NCBI RefSeq assembly: GCF_000471625.1
Contig: NZ_AUSW01000014.1
Coordinates: 52,430-116,429, forward strand
Direction of reading: 5' to 3'
Source of the DNA: Psychrobacter aquaticus CMS 56
GTDB lineage: Bacteria; Pseudomonadota; Gammaproteobacteria; Pseudomonadales; Moraxellaceae
DNA length: 64,000 nucleotides
The notes beneath the pieces are model-generated. The model was not told the DNA's origin and did no database searches. It was given only the letters and a program-made list of their open reading frames with translations. Shown here one piece after another: positions 17,738-26,762 of this stretch. How positions within the stretch are numbered: position 1 is the stretch's first letter; each line of letters begins with the position of its first letter. Made by a program: the position numbers and the translations under genes.

Positions 17738-18724
17738 ATGAGCCAACTTGCCGATAAGCCTTCGATAATGGCGAATAATATGACTGATACGATAACAAAA
17801 CCCAATTCTAGTAACGATAGCGCGCCTAGCCTTGAGCAAAGTCGCAATACCGCTGGGCAATCATGGTTTAATCGCTCAATACCAGGTATTAAGCAACAAT
17901 TGACTGCGCCATTGACGGCGGTAGAGACCGAGCCATCAACGAAATGTAGCAGCTGTCACTCAATGATTACCAACACAGCGCTGATTTTTAATGGTTACGT
18001 GTGCCCACATTGTGACCATCATTTACCCATGAGTGCTCGTGAACGCTTGAACTGGCTACTTGATACAGTAGATGGGGAGCTGGGGCAAGAATTTACTGCC
18101 AAAGATCCATTACGCTTTGTGGACAGCAAGCCGTACCCTGCGCGTATGAGTGAAGCGCAAGAAAAGACGGGCGAGTCTGAGGCGTTGATCGTCATGTACG
18201 GCAAACTGCGTAATCTTGATGTTGTCACTTGTGCCTTTGATTTCCGTTTTATGGGCGGCTCTATGGGGTCAGTGGTTGGGGATCGTTTTGTACAAGCGGC
18301 CGAAAAAGCACTTGAAGATAACGTGCCTTTGGTTTGTTTTGCTGCTTCGGGCGGTGCGCGTATGCAAGAAGGTCTGTTGTCATTGATGCAAATGGCACGA
18401 ACCGCGGCTGCCATTGAACGCTTAAGAATAGCTGGCGTGCCGTATATTGTGGTACTGACCAATCCTGTTTATGGTGGCGTGACGGCATCACTTGCGATGC
18501 TTGGTGATATTCACTTGGCAGAACCAAAAGCGATGATTGGTTTTGCGGGTAAGCGAGTGATTGAGCAAACAGTTCGTGAGACGTTAGAAGAGCCGTTTCA
18601 GCGTGCAGAATTCTTGCTAGAGCATGGCGTGGTTGATGAAGTGGTGCATCGTCATCAATTGATTGATACTATTTATCGCCTACTGGCAAAATTGTGCCGC
18701 GTACCCAATGTTGACGCTCAATAG
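17738..18724 (+). CDS. accD: Acetyl-CoA carboxylase, carboxyltransferase beta subunit
   Basis: With AccA forms the carboxyltransferase that makes malonyl-CoA, the first committed step of fatty-acid synthesis. The N-terminal zinc ribbon has CSSCHSM and CPHCDHH (about residues 69-92). The crotonase-fold domain shows FMGGSMGSVVGDRF, FAASGGARMQEG and NPVYGGVTASLAMLGD. The first 50 residues are a low-complexity extension, making it 328 aa against about 300. AAGGA 9 nt before the ATG supports this start. folC follows on the same strand after a terminator and a repeat, so the usual accD-folC pair is kept but is probably not a simple operon. Confidence 0.96.
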   Translation: MSQLADKPSIMANNMTDTITKPNSSNDSAPSLEQSRNTAGQSWFNRSIPGIKQQLTAPLTAVETEPSTKCSSCHSMITNTALIFNGYVCPHCDHHLPMSARERLNWLLDTVDGELGQEFTAKDPLRFVDSKPYPARMSEAQEKTGESEALIVMYGKLRNLDVVTCAFDFRFMGGSMGSVVGDRFVQAAEKALEDNVPLVCFAASGGARMQEGLLSLMQMARTAAAIERLRIAGVPYIVVLTNPVYGGVTASLAMLGDIHLAEPKAMIGFAGKRVIEQTVRETLEEPFQRAEFLLEHGVVDEVVHRHQLIDTIYRLLAKLCRVPNVDAQ

Positions 18725-18746
18725 GCCAATGAGTTTATTGGGTAGG

Positions 18747-18906
18747 TATAGTGATTCTAAATAAAACAGATACATTATATTTCAATGCGGAACTGGTATA
18801 AATTTTTCTTGCTTGCTGTGCCTTCGCAGCTCGATGCGGCGAAAATTCTCGTTTAAAGATAAGCATTCCAGTCCCGCTGACTCGTTTTTATACTAGACTC
18901 ACTATA
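18747..18906 (+). repeat. MITE-like dispersed repeat, copy 2
   Basis: 160 bp with TATAGT...ACTATA ends. The internal blocks CTTGCTGTGCC, GCAGCTCGATGC and CCAGTCCCGCTGACTCGTTT are shared with the copy at 56793-56938. GTTTAAAGATAAGCATTCCA is shared with copy 1 but absent from the 56793 copy. No ORF. It fills much of the accD-folC gap. Confidence 0.8.
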
Positions 18907-18967
18907 ACGATTTAGTGTTGTGCCAATATCTACTCAATAAGTATTTGCCAGATAGGTAAAACCAACG

Positions 18968-19006
18968 AATAGCATTTATCGTAAATAACGGTAAATGCTA
19001 TTTTTT
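18968..19006 (+). terminator. Intrinsic terminator between accD and folC
   Basis: A perfect 11-bp stem (18968-18978 with 18992-19002), a 13-nt loop and a run of six T. It separates accD from folC. Confidence 0.82.
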
Positions 19007-19070
19007 GTTTTGACCAAGCTCGTTATACTGTTTTGATTCTTTATCACAAAATGTCATATAGGTTTTTTCC

Positions 19071-20426
19071 ATGTCTGATTCTTTAATTTCTCATACGCAT
19101 ACCCCTAATGATAAAGCCAGCCTAACCGAATGGCTTGATTATATGCAGCAGATACACGTCTCTGCGATAGATATGGGACTGTCACGAGTATTACCAGTCG
19201 CTGAGGCGCTGGGTGTGGTGCAGTCTGCGAAAGATGATGCCTATGTGTTTACCGTAGCAGGTACCAATGGCAAAGGCTCAACAACTGCTGTCATCGCCCA
19301 GATGTGCCAAGCCGCTGGTTATAAAACAGCACTGTATCAATCGCCGCACCTGAGTGTCTTTAATGAGCGTGTGCGCATCAATGGTGAGATGGTCAGCGAT
19401 CAGACATTAATTCAAGCCTTTAGTAAAGTAGAAGCCGCACGGTTGCAGTGTGATTTGACCTTATCGTTTTTTGAGATGACGACGCTGGCAGCGTTACTGA
19501 TATTTGCTGAAGCAGACTGTGATATGTGGGTGTTGGAAGTGGGGCTAGGTGGGCGATTGGATGTGGTGAATATCATCGATCCTGACATGGCGGTCATTAC
19601 CAATATCGGTATCGATCATGTCGACTGGCTGGGTGACAATGTTGAGGATATCGGTCGTGAGAAAGCGGGTATTTTACGTGACGATCTGACGTTAATTTAT
19701 GGCGCTACTGAGATGCCAAATAGCGTGCAGCAAACCATTGATAAGCATCAAGCAACTTGTTATCAGTTTGGGCAAGATTTTAGTTACCGCGCATTGGATG
19801 CAACCACGTGGCAATATAGTAATGCCGCTATCACGATGCAATTACCTCGCCCAGCACTATCATTGACGAACACCGCCAATGCCTTGTCAGCTGTATTGGC
19901 AAGTCCGTTAAACATTAATATAAGTGCTATCGAGCAAGCATTGCAATCTGTTAAGTTGGCAGGTCGCTTTGATTACCGTGAAGTGAAAAACCGTCATTGG
20001 TTGTTTGACGTGGCACACAATGAGCAAGGCGTTGAATTTTTACTGACGCAATTGTTGGCATTTTGGCAGCAGCATTTGGCCAATCAACCTACAGGCGGTC
20101 AAGCCAGCCGTGCACCTGCAACAATTAAAATGCTATTCTCGATGCTGGGCGATAAAGACATTGATAAAGTTGTGCAGCGTTTGACCGATGCAGGGCTGCC
20201 CATTAGTGATTGGTTTATTGCCGAAATTGATTATCCACGCGCGGCCAGTACCGAGCAGTTACAAGGTATTTTAACGAACTATGTCGATGGCGCTCAAATA
20301 CATGAATTCAATCGTTTATCAGAAGCAACTTGGGCGGTAATAAACGCCAGTCAGCCGCAAGATTTAATCGTGGTGTGCGGCTCTTTTCATACCATTGGAG
20401 AGACGCTGGCTGCGCTTGAGGTATAA
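19071..20426 (+). CDS. folC: Dihydrofolate synthase / folylpolyglutamate synthase
   Basis: Mur-ligase-fold enzyme that makes dihydrofolate from dihydropteroate and glutamate and adds further glutamates to folates. The P-loop GTNGKGS is at residues 64-70. SPHLSVFNERVRING follows, then EVGLGGRLDVVNI and ITNIGIDHVDWLG near 158-190, both conserved in the family. The C-terminal Rossmann-like domain contains FDVAHNEQGVEF. 451 aa, slightly longer than E. coli FolC (422). The start at 19071 lacks a strong ribosome-binding site. It keeps its common neighbours, accD before and a SPOR-domain protein after. Confidence 0.95.
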   Translation: MSDSLISHTHTPNDKASLTEWLDYMQQIHVSAIDMGLSRVLPVAEALGVVQSAKDDAYVFTVAGTNGKGSTTAVIAQMCQAAGYKTALYQSPHLSVFNERVRINGEMVSDQTLIQAFSKVEAARLQCDLTLSFFEMTTLAALLIFAEADCDMWVLEVGLGGRLDVVNIIDPDMAVITNIGIDHVDWLGDNVEDIGREKAGILRDDLTLIYGATEMPNSVQQTIDKHQATCYQFGQDFSYRALDATTWQYSNAAITMQLPRPALSLTNTANALSAVLASPLNINISAIEQALQSVKLAGRFDYREVKNRHWLFDVAHNEQGVEFLLTQLLAFWQQHLANQPTGGQASRAPATIKMLFSMLGDKDIDKVVQRLTDAGLPISDWFIAEIDYPRAASTEQLQGILTNYVDGAQIHEFNRLSEATWAVINASQPQDLIVVCGSFHTIGETLAALEV

Positions 20427-20659
20427 GGATTCAAACCAAAACTGGGTTTGTTTACTGTTAATCTTAGTGATAGCACGATGGCAGACAGCGTGAAAAATAT
20501 GCTTTATAATCAAAGTGATTTAGACAGATAGCATATAATTGACACATAATGAAGGCAATCGGCGACAATGACTGATTATCGATGCTATTTATGGCATAGT
20601 TTTGAGACCGCAACCGCGCCGCTCAATCAACCTTATCACCAACTAAGAGACGTAAACGG

Positions 20660-21760
20660 ATGAACTTTTCGAGACAAGCCTTATTGGGCATTGGGATGAT
20701 TCTAGGCGGTAGCGTGATGCTATACGCCATGGTACAACAAATTGGTGACAGTAATAAGCCGCAATCAACGTCAGCGATGATCGATAAGCCAAGTACCGAG
20801 CAAGAGTCTCCGCAGCCACTGACCACTGATATCGAGACTGAAAAGCGTATCTTAGCGCAAAAACAAAAAGAGCGCGCGGCTCGCGTGGCAGAACAAGAAA
20901 GGCTCGCTCAGCAGTTTTTAACAGAACAAGAAACTGCTGAAGCACAAGCATTAGCAAAAGCCCGTGCCGAAAGTCAGCAGTATGTAGAAAATATTGCTTC
21001 AACGAATGAGCAAAATGCTGAGGTAGAAACCGAAAAAAATACAGAAAGTGATGTCAAAAGCAAAGAGGCGCAAGATACTGAGAAACTGATTAAAGCAGCA
21101 GATGAGGCATTACAAGAAGCCAAAGCAAAAAAGCAAGCAGAGGATAAGAAGCAGCAAGCACAGGCTGAGAAAAATCGAGAAAATGCTGAAGCAGCAAAAA
21201 AAGAGCCGCCAACGTCGCCTTCTGACTATCAAGTCAAAAGAGGTGACGGGCTCATTAAACTAGCAAGGCAGTACAATATGCCAGTAGAAGTGTTGGCGCA
21301 GGCGAATGATATGTCGCCATCGACATCGTTACAGTTGGGGCAAAACATTACTATCCCTTCACGTAAGCAGGTGCAGCGTTTAGAGCGTGAAGCAGCGGCT
21401 GCTGAGCAAGTGCGTGAAGAAAAGCGTCAAAAAGAAGAAGCGCTGGCCAAGAAGTCGACAGATGCGAAACGTGACGCTCAGCAAAAACTCAGTGACGCTC
21501 GTAAAGAAGTCAAAGAAACAGACGCCAAAGGCAGCTTTGGGGTGCAAGTGGCATTGGCAAATGACCAAGGTAAAGCGGATGAATTGGCAAAAAAATTCCA
21601 ATCAGCAGGCTATCAGGTTAAGACTAGTGCTACCAGTCGTGGTGTTCGAGTCATTGTAGGCCCTGAACGTGGTAAAGTGGCCGCCTTAGCCTTAAAAGAC
21701 AAAATCAATAGCGATCCCAAGGTAAATACGACCAGTGCTTGGGTACTTTACTGGCGCTAA
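20660..21760 (+). CDS. LysM and SPOR domain envelope protein (DedD-like position)
   Basis: Inner-membrane protein that probably binds peptidoglycan. A hydrophobic anchor is at about residues 8-26. A long Ala/Glu/Lys/Gln-rich coiled-coil region covers about 45-185. A LysM domain runs over about 192-236 (YQVKRGDGLIKLARQYN to GQNITIP), followed by a second charged helix and a C-terminal SPOR domain (about 292-362, GSFGVQVALANDQGKADELAKKFQ). SPOR domains bind denuded glycan at division sites. It follows folC as dedD does in enterics, but has an added LysM, and cvpA and purF do not follow here. The symbol is left empty because orthology is unproven. Confidence 0.85.
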   Translation: MNFSRQALLGIGMILGGSVMLYAMVQQIGDSNKPQSTSAMIDKPSTEQESPQPLTTDIETEKRILAQKQKERAARVAEQERLAQQFLTEQETAEAQALAKARAESQQYVENIASTNEQNAEVETEKNTESDVKSKEAQDTEKLIKAADEALQEAKAKKQAEDKKQQAQAEKNRENAEAAKKEPPTSPSDYQVKRGDGLIKLARQYNMPVEVLAQANDMSPSTSLQLGQNITIPSRKQVQRLEREAAAAEQVREEKRQKEEALAKKSTDAKRDAQQKLSDARKEVKETDAKGSFGVQVALANDQGKADELAKKFQSAGYQVKTSATSRGVRVIVGPERGKVAALALKDKINSDPKVNTTSAWVLYWR

Positions 21761-21847
21761 AAGGCGGTCTAGGTCGCTTTGGTTAAAAGCTTTCTAAATA
21801 AATAATTTTGTTTATTTATATTTGTTTAGTCTTCTATTTTTCTTACT

Positions 21848-21875
21848 AAACACGACATCTATTGTCGTGTTTTTT
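21848..21875 (+). terminator. Intrinsic terminator after the SPOR gene
   Basis: ACACGACA/TGTCGTGT (21850-21857 with 21863-21870) with a 5-nt loop and at least five T residues following. Confidence 0.8.
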
Positions 21876-22045
21876 GTTTTATCGTTTGCTGATTGGCGCA
21901 TGTTTGGTTACGATGAGCAGCATTTTATTTTCTCTTTTTTATAACCTGTCAGTCTGCAAGGGCTGCCCTGTTGTGATTGACTAGTGATGACCTTGATAGG
22001 TCATGACATATAGCCAATCATTCTCATATTGTATAAGGTAAAACC

Positions 22046-22582
22046 ATGTCATTTGGCGTTATATTTTTAATGTTGGCGGTTGGCTTTTTGGGGCTGATTA
22101 CGTTACCAAAATTATTATCAAAGCGTAAGCGTCAATATATTGAGCCTGAGCCAAAAGCTGTGCGCGGCGATGATTTGGACATTTGGCCATTCGCGCCAAT
22201 GCCAATTATGACTGATACCGAGGTGATCTTTTTTAAAAAATTAAAAAATGCCCTGCCAGAATATCATATCTTTGTTCAAGTTCAGCTGTCACGAATTATC
22301 GAAGCCAACAGTGACGAGACCTCTGAGCGTAGCTTTTGGTTCAATCGCATCTGTCGTCAAAGCGTCGATTATGTCATCGTTGACGTAGATTCACAGACCA
22401 CGCTACTGGCTATCGAGCTTGACGACTGGACGCATAGTAGTAAAGCACGCCAAAAAGCCGATGACAAAAAAGATAAGGCTCTTGCTAGTGCCGGTATTGC
22501 CATCGTTCGTTTTCATGCCGAGCGCATGCCCAGTGCGGATATGCTCAGATATGAGCTGATGCAAGTGATTGAAACGTATTAA
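22046..22582 (+). CDS. DUF2726 membrane-anchored protein, restriction-endonuclease-like fold
   Basis: A 178-aa protein with an N-terminal hydrophobic helix (residues 1-22) followed by a basic KRKR stop-transfer. The rest is a cytoplasmic domain of DUF2726 type: the pattern VDYVIVDVDSQTTLLAIELDDWTH, then a conserved Lys-rich KARQKADDKKDKAL and IVRFHAERMP, resembles a PD-(D/E)xK core (D...E-x-D...K). Function unknown; some members are fused to topoisomerase-type zinc fingers. AAGG lies upstream of the ATG. It converges with a DUF1853 gene 18 bp away, which also has a nuclease-like core. The nuclease fold is inference. Confidence 0.75.
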   Translation: MSFGVIFLMLAVGFLGLITLPKLLSKRKRQYIEPEPKAVRGDDLDIWPFAPMPIMTDTEVIFFKKLKNALPEYHIFVQVQLSRIIEANSDETSERSFWFNRICRQSVDYVIVDVDSQTTLLAIELDDWTHSSKARQKADDKKDKALASAGIAIVRFHAERMPSADMLRYELMQVIETY

Positions 22583-22600
22583 GGATTTTACTATCGCTTT

Positions 22601-23563
22601 TTAAAACTTGTCTTGAGTGCTATCGAGCTGTTTAGGATAAATGACAATTGGTCTATCGCCTTCGAAGTACAATCCTGTCTTTAATGTCTCATTGTCAAAG
22701 CAGACAAGGGGTGCTTGCCGCCTATCATAGCTGTCATAAAAGCTGCGTTTGCTAAACCATTCAATATAATGAGCAGCGCGCAAAGCATTGATGTCAAGCA
22801 TCGCGAGAGTGCTCGTGTCGTACTTATCGCACCATTCGTGCATGGGAAAGCTTGGTGCTAGCCAGTCAGGATAAGCAAAATCTGTGCTATTAATAGGTAG
22901 AAAGAACCGTCCTTTTATTATCCCATAACGCTTATCGATTTTGACTTGCCCATGATTTTCAGTATCTACCCAGACTGACCGGAACTGCTTGGTTTGCATA
23001 TGCGTCATTTTACGCTGCAAATTGTCTTTGGAGTTAATCCCAACCCAATTCTCAGGCGCAAAAGGCGCTGATCCCATAAAAAACTTAATGGCCAGCTCCC
23101 AATGTTCGACAAGCTTCTCTTCATGATTGTACAAAATCAAATCTAGCTCGCCCGTCGTCTGTTTGCCATTGTACAGTTGTACGTTGTTAGCCAACGTTTC
23201 GTATGGATGCAGCTTACGCGCAAAACCATCCTCTAACCAAAATGATAATAATCCTTCGAAGTGAAACCCCAAACGGTTCGGACTGGGTCTTTTTAATAAA
23301 TAGCGGGTGAGTACCTGATAGGCATTGGTGGTATCCAGCTCTGCTAGGCGTTGTCGATACGCGTCAAACTGCTGTTGCCAAAAGCTGGCGCTATGTATGG
23401 CAACCTCATGTGTGTTTTGATGCAGCGCAAAGTCTAGCCACTGTGTCAAGACGTTGGGGCATGCCAGCACATAAGCCAAATCGCGCACATAAGGTCGCTG
23501 GTATGCATTCCAACGTGTGTCACTTGTAAGGATCAAGTCAGACTGAGCAAGTGTCTCGGACAT
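22601..23563 (-). CDS. DUF1853 family protein
   Basis: A 320-aa cytosolic protein of the DUF1853 family (function unknown, proposed to have a PD-(D/E)xK nuclease-like fold). Seen are RDLAYVLACPNVL near the start, RLGFHFEGLLSFWLEDG in the middle, and the core GELDLILYNHEEKLVEHWELAIKFFMG, which supplies acidic residues and a lysine in nuclease order (D, then E-x-x-x-K). The later KDNLQRKMTHMQTKQFRS and the C-terminal third also fit the family. I prefer ATG 23563 over 23575 (four residues longer); neither has a clear ribosome-binding site. It converges with the DUF2726 gene. Confidence 0.78.
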   Translation of the reverse strand: MSETLAQSDLILTSDTRWNAYQRPYVRDLAYVLACPNVLTQWLDFALHQNTHEVAIHSASFWQQQFDAYRQRLAELDTTNAYQVLTRYLLKRPSPNRLGFHFEGLLSFWLEDGFARKLHPYETLANNVQLYNGKQTTGELDLILYNHEEKLVEHWELAIKFFMGSAPFAPENWVGINSKDNLQRKMTHMQTKQFRSVWVDTENHGQVKIDKRYGIIKGRFFLPINSTDFAYPDWLAPSFPMHEWCDKYDTSTLAMLDINALRAAHYIEWFSKRSFYDSYDRRQAPLVCFDNETLKTGLYFEGDRPIVIYPKQLDSTQDKF

Positions 23564-23618
23564 AAGATAAATCATCTAATGGTAAAGCTTTTACCCTAAC
23601 GGTTCACCTACTAAAAGT

Positions 23619-23834
23619 CTAGTTATGGTAAGTATCAGTCAGGGCAGTGCGCACGCTGTCGTTATGAGGAAGGGCAATAGTAATGTGATAAATATAGATG
23701 CTGATATCAGGCGGTGAGAGTAGGTAGGGCAATAAAACACCAAGCATCGTTTTAAGTAAAAAACGCTGCCAACTTTGTGTTTTGCTGAGTTGGTTTTCAG
23801 GTGGCTGTTGCGAGTTCTGGTTTAGGTGAGTCAT
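23619..23834 (-). CDS. Small hypothetical protein
   Basis: 71 codons, preceded by GGAG 9 nt before the ATG, on the same strand as and just upstream of the DUF1853 gene. A polar N-terminal part (Gln/Asn/Ser-rich) is followed by a hydrophobic stretch at about residues 29-41 (TMLGVLLPYLL). No family recognised. It could be a genuine small membrane protein or a remnant of the neighbouring decayed island. Confidence 0.4.
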   Translation of the reverse strand: MTHLNQNSQQPPENQLSKTQSWQRFLLKTMLGVLLPYLLSPPDISIYIYHITIALPHNDSVRTALTDTYHN

Positions 23835-24177
23835 TTGTTTAGCTCCATGTAGTGTATTGAGCCGTAACGGACGCTACGGCTTACATGGGCTATGTTATGA
23901 GTTAGGCGTTTATCGCAGTTTTATGTGGTTGATATAGTCCATCATGCCCGCCTAAACGGTGTCTTACTACTTGCAAACGTGCATCGGGTCGCTGCCACAG
24001 TTGCATTAGCTATGTGTAGTAGTTAGATCCTATGAAAAACCTACAATAGTTATGTTTGTTATCCCCCACTTACCGTTTAGTAAAGACTTTCTACCGACCA
24101 TGCCTTTGGCTATTGTATGTTATAAGAAATCTAGGCATTTTATAGACATTTGTAGTCTAAAACACAGGGAGCAAAGT
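23835..24177. other. Intergenic region at the edge of the decayed island
   Basis: No gene is seen. A 7-bp hairpin AGCCGTA/TACGGCT is at 23860-23881. The upstream extension of the orphan gene's frame (from 24052) is probably untranslated. Confidence 0.35.
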
Positions 24178-24414
24178 ATGATAAATACTGGTGATCAATT
24201 AATGTGTACGAATGGCAATGCTTTTTTTGTAGAAGGACAGATTTATACAGTTGGTAATATCGTGAACAAGAAGTTTTTTGAAATATATATAGACAATGGC
24301 GAGTACTGGTACGCCACAAAAGACAGCAACGGTATATACGTACGCTTTAACTCTCTACAAGGTAAAGTGAGTGATGCTCGGTTTGTCAAAGTAGAGTTTC
24401 AAGCGCGTGCCTAA
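24178..24414 (+). CDS. Small orphan protein, probably from a mobile element
   Basis: 78 aa from ATG 24178, which is preceded by GGGAG 7 nt upstream; the frame opens earlier at 24052 but without a ribosome-binding site. The sequence suggests a compact beta-rich (SH3-like) domain: GDQLMCT, VEGQIYTVGNIV and EIYIDNGEYWYATKD. It has no cysteine pairs, helices or catalytic motifs that I recognise. Proteins of this look occur in phages and integrated elements, and it lies 150 bp from an integrase relic at tRNA-Pro. The assignment to a mobile element is inference from this context. Confidence 0.55.
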   Translation: MINTGDQLMCTNGNAFFVEGQIYTVGNIVNKKFFEIYIDNGEYWYATKDSNGIYVRFNSLQGKVSDARFVKVEFQARA

Positions 24415-24560
24415 GCATACGCTACACCCGTGCACGTACTGTTGTAATAAACTGCCTCGTTACTTATTAAGAAATTACCTTGCGCGTGCGCGTACTGCTC
24501 CATAAAGTCGCTCTTTTTATGGACTCCGAAAACTAGGCAACGGCAAGATCACGGCAAGTT

Positions 24561-24890
24561 TTAAGCCAGCATTGCATGGTATGTGATTTGGTTTTTCTTG
24601 TCAGCTTGTGTCTTTTTTTTATCGTCTTTTAGGCTGATACCATCAGCTATTAATCTTTTGGTCTCAATATTGCGCTGGCGTGCATTTTGTAGGCTCATTA
24701 CTAGATAAGTGCCAATAGTGAGGGTTTGCTGTTTACCTTGCCAGCGGTAGGCGCTGATCCATGACTTAATGCCCGTATAACGAACCCATCATTGCAGCCC
24801 GTTATCATCACTGTGTTTGTCAGGTCGTTTTGTATCAATCGAGGTGGGGCTAGGGGTCAGCTTGTTGATACTGGTATGGGTTAGGGGCAT
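24561..24890 (-). pseudogene. Degraded P4-type integrase, N-terminal (DUF4102) domain only
   Basis: Reading the minus strand from ATG 24890 gives 110 codons with an in-frame TGA at 24789-24791. Around that stop the translation reads DDNGLQ, stop, WVRYTGIKSWISAYRW, then QQTLTIGTYLVMSLQNARQR. This is the pattern of the arm-binding N-terminal domain of P4-family tyrosine recombinases (SDGxGL...G.KSW...RW.GK...L.LGxYP.xSLxxAR). The frame ends at TAA 24561 and the catalytic domain is absent. It sits 146 bp beyond the 3' end of tRNA-Pro, on the same strand as the tRNA, the usual place for such an integrase. No duplicated tRNA end (att site) was found. Confidence 0.75.
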
Positions 24891-24989
24891 GGGTCTATCT
24901 ATTGTTGGTATTGTTGGTACTGCTCAATACCAACATTCTCTATGGAACGCCATACACCTACAAAGTAGTGAAAACCTGAAAAACGCCCA

Positions 24990-25024
24990 AAATAAAGGGC
25001 AGACGGTCAATGACAGTCTACCCT
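24990..25024 (-). terminator. Terminator of tRNA-Pro
   Basis: On the minus strand a 9-bp stem (25024-25016 with 25004-24996, one G-U pair) has an 11-nt loop and is followed by TTATTTT. It starts 11 nt after the tRNA CCA end. Confidence 0.75.
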
Positions 25025-25035
25025 AATATTATATT

Positions 25036-25112
25036 TGGTCGGAACGGCAGGATTTGAACCTGCGACCACTACACCCCCAGTGTAGTGCGCTACCAGACTG
25101 CGCTACGCCCCG
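25036..25112 (-). tRNA. tRNA-Pro (anticodon GGG)
   Basis: The minus strand gives a complete cloverleaf: acceptor CGGGGCG with CGTTCCG (two G-U pairs), a D arm, an anticodon stem CTACA/TGTAG around CTGGGGG (anticodon GGG), a T arm with TTCAAAT, and encoded CCA. It is the probable attachment site of the decayed element downstream. Confidence 0.96.
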
Positions 25113-25235
25113 AATGACTGACTATTTTACGCAAAATTTGGCACATTGCAAGGGCTATTTATTTTAACCAAAATCTATAACCCTAATTGACATATCACAG
25201 TCAGCATAACCAATCAGCAATTAACCTAGTAGCAG

Positions 25236-26762
25236 TTAACCCAATAGCTCTTTTAGGATTTGGTTGACTTGCTGCGGGTTGGCACTACCGCGACTGGCTT
25301 TCATCACCTGTCCGACCAAGCCATTAAAGGCTTTTTCTTTACCGCCGCGATACTCTTCAACCATCGCTTCATTTTTAGCGATAACCTCTTCAACGATTGC
25401 CTTAATAGCACCCGTATCGGTTTCTTGCTTGAGGCCTTTTTCTTCGATGATTTTATCTGCCGCATCATCAGCATCGCCGCCTTCACGCTCATATAACGCA
25501 GTGAAGACTTTTTTGGCCATTTTACCCGACAGCGTGTCATCATTGATACGCTTAAGTAGCCCTGAGAGTTGTTTGGCACTGATAGGGGCATCAATGATGT
25601 CCGTATCGTCCTTATTAAGGGCACCCAGTAGCTCGCCCATCACCCAGTTACCAGCCATTTTTGCGTGGGTTTCGCCCACATCAGCGACGACATCTTCGAA
25701 GTAATCGGCAAGTTGACGACTACCCGTCAGGATGCGTGCGTCATATTCTGAAAGACCCAGCGCCTCTTCAAAGCGGGCACGACGAGCAACTGGCAGCTCC
25801 GGCATGGCCGCTTTAATCGCGTCAACCGTGTGCTGCTCGATACGCACAGGCAGCAGGTCAGGATCAGGGAAGTAGCGATAGTCGTTAGCATCTTCTTTGG
25901 TACGCATGGTACGAGTTTCATCACGCTCTGGGTCATACAGCATCGTTGCCTGCACGACCTTACCACCTTCTTCGATAATGTCAATTTGACGCTCGATTTC
26001 ACGATTGATCGCGCGTTCGATAAAGCGGAACGAGTTCAAGTTTTTTAATTCAGTACGTGTACCAAGCTCATCGCCAGGCCGGCGCACAGAGACGTTACAG
26101 TCACAGCGGAATGAGCCTTCAGCCATGACTGCATCTGAGATGCCGAGCCACGTGACCAGTTGATGGATGGCCTTAATATAAGCAAGCGCTTCATGGGCTG
26201 AGCGCATATCTGGCTCGGATACGATTTCGATTAGTGGCGTGCCAGCACGGTTGAGATCGACGCCAGTCATACCATCGATGGCATCATGTATGGATTTGCC
26301 CGCGTCTTCTTCTAAATGCGCGCGGGTGATACCCATACGTTTTGGATATTCGTTCTTGTCCCCTTCATTGACCACAACATCGATGTACCCTTCGCCAACG
26401 ATCGGGTTGGCCATTTGGGTGATTTGGTAGCCTTTCGGCAAGTCAGGATAAAAGTAATTTTTGCGGTCAAATGTATTAAACAAACCCAATTCAGCATTGA
26501 CACCAATGCCGAATTTTAGGGCGCGATCAACCACACCAGCATTTAGAACTGGCAACACACCAGGCAAACCCAAATCGACGATACTGGCCTGGCTATTTGG
26601 CTCATGACCGAAGTCAGTGGGAGCACTTGAAAATATTTTACTTTCAGTATTGAGCTGGCAGTGAATCTCGATACCGATGACCACTTCATAGCCATCGACG
26701 AATAGCTCTTTACGCACGGTATGCTCGCGGACGGCATTGTTATCAGTAGTAGCTGTACTCAT
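25236..26762 (-). CDS. gatB: Asp/Glu-tRNA amidotransferase subunit B
   Basis: The subunit of GatCAB that binds tRNA and activates the misacylated Glu or Asp with ATP before amidation to Gln or Asn. Seen in order: [25 protein letters not shown] near the start, the zinc/nucleotide cradle segment [43 protein letters not shown], and the C-terminal YqeY-like tail ending in [13 protein letters not shown]. Start at 26762 (508 aa) is chosen: GGAG lies 8 nt upstream and the ATG overlaps the gatA stop by one base (TAATG); the longer frame to 26858 runs inside gatA. Third gene of gatC-gatA-gatB. Confidence 0.96.
   Translation of the reverse strand: MSTATTDNNAVREHTVRKELFVDGYEVVIGIEIHCQLNTESKIFSSAPTDFGHEPNSQASIVDLGLPGVLPVLNAGVVDRALKFGIGVNAELGLFNTFDRKNYFYPDLPKGYQITQMANPIVGEGYIDVVVNEGDKNEYPKRMGITRAHLEEDAGKSIHDAIDGMTGVDLNRAGTPLIEIVSEPDMRSAHEALAYIKAIHQLVTWLGISDAVMAEGSFRCDCNVSVRRPGDELGTRTELKNLNSFRFIERAINREIERQIDIIEEGGKVVQATMLYDPERDETRTMRTKEDANDYRYFPDPDLLPVRIEQHTVDAIKAAMPELPVARRARFEEALGLSEYDARILTGSRQLADYFEDVVADVGETHAKMAGNWVMGELLGALNKDDTDIIDAPISAKQLSGLLKRINDDTLSGKMAKKVFTALYEREGGDADDAADKIIEEKGLKQETDTGAIKAIVEEVIAKNEAMVEEYRGGKEKAFNGLVGQVMKASRGSANPQQVNQILKELLG

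Noticed and set aside
17521..17847. Minus-strand 108-codon ORF overlapping the accD start
   Set aside because: Shadow of accD and its upstream region; spans the palindrome and lacks a ribosome-binding site.
24817..25026. Plus-strand 69-codon ORF between the integrase relic and tRNA-Pro
   Set aside because: It is antisense to the integrase pseudogene and to the tRNA-Pro terminator, with no ribosome-binding site or recognisable protein sequence.
25264..25704. Long plus-strand ORF inside gatB
   Set aside because: Antisense shadow of a conserved gene with composition caused by its codon bias.
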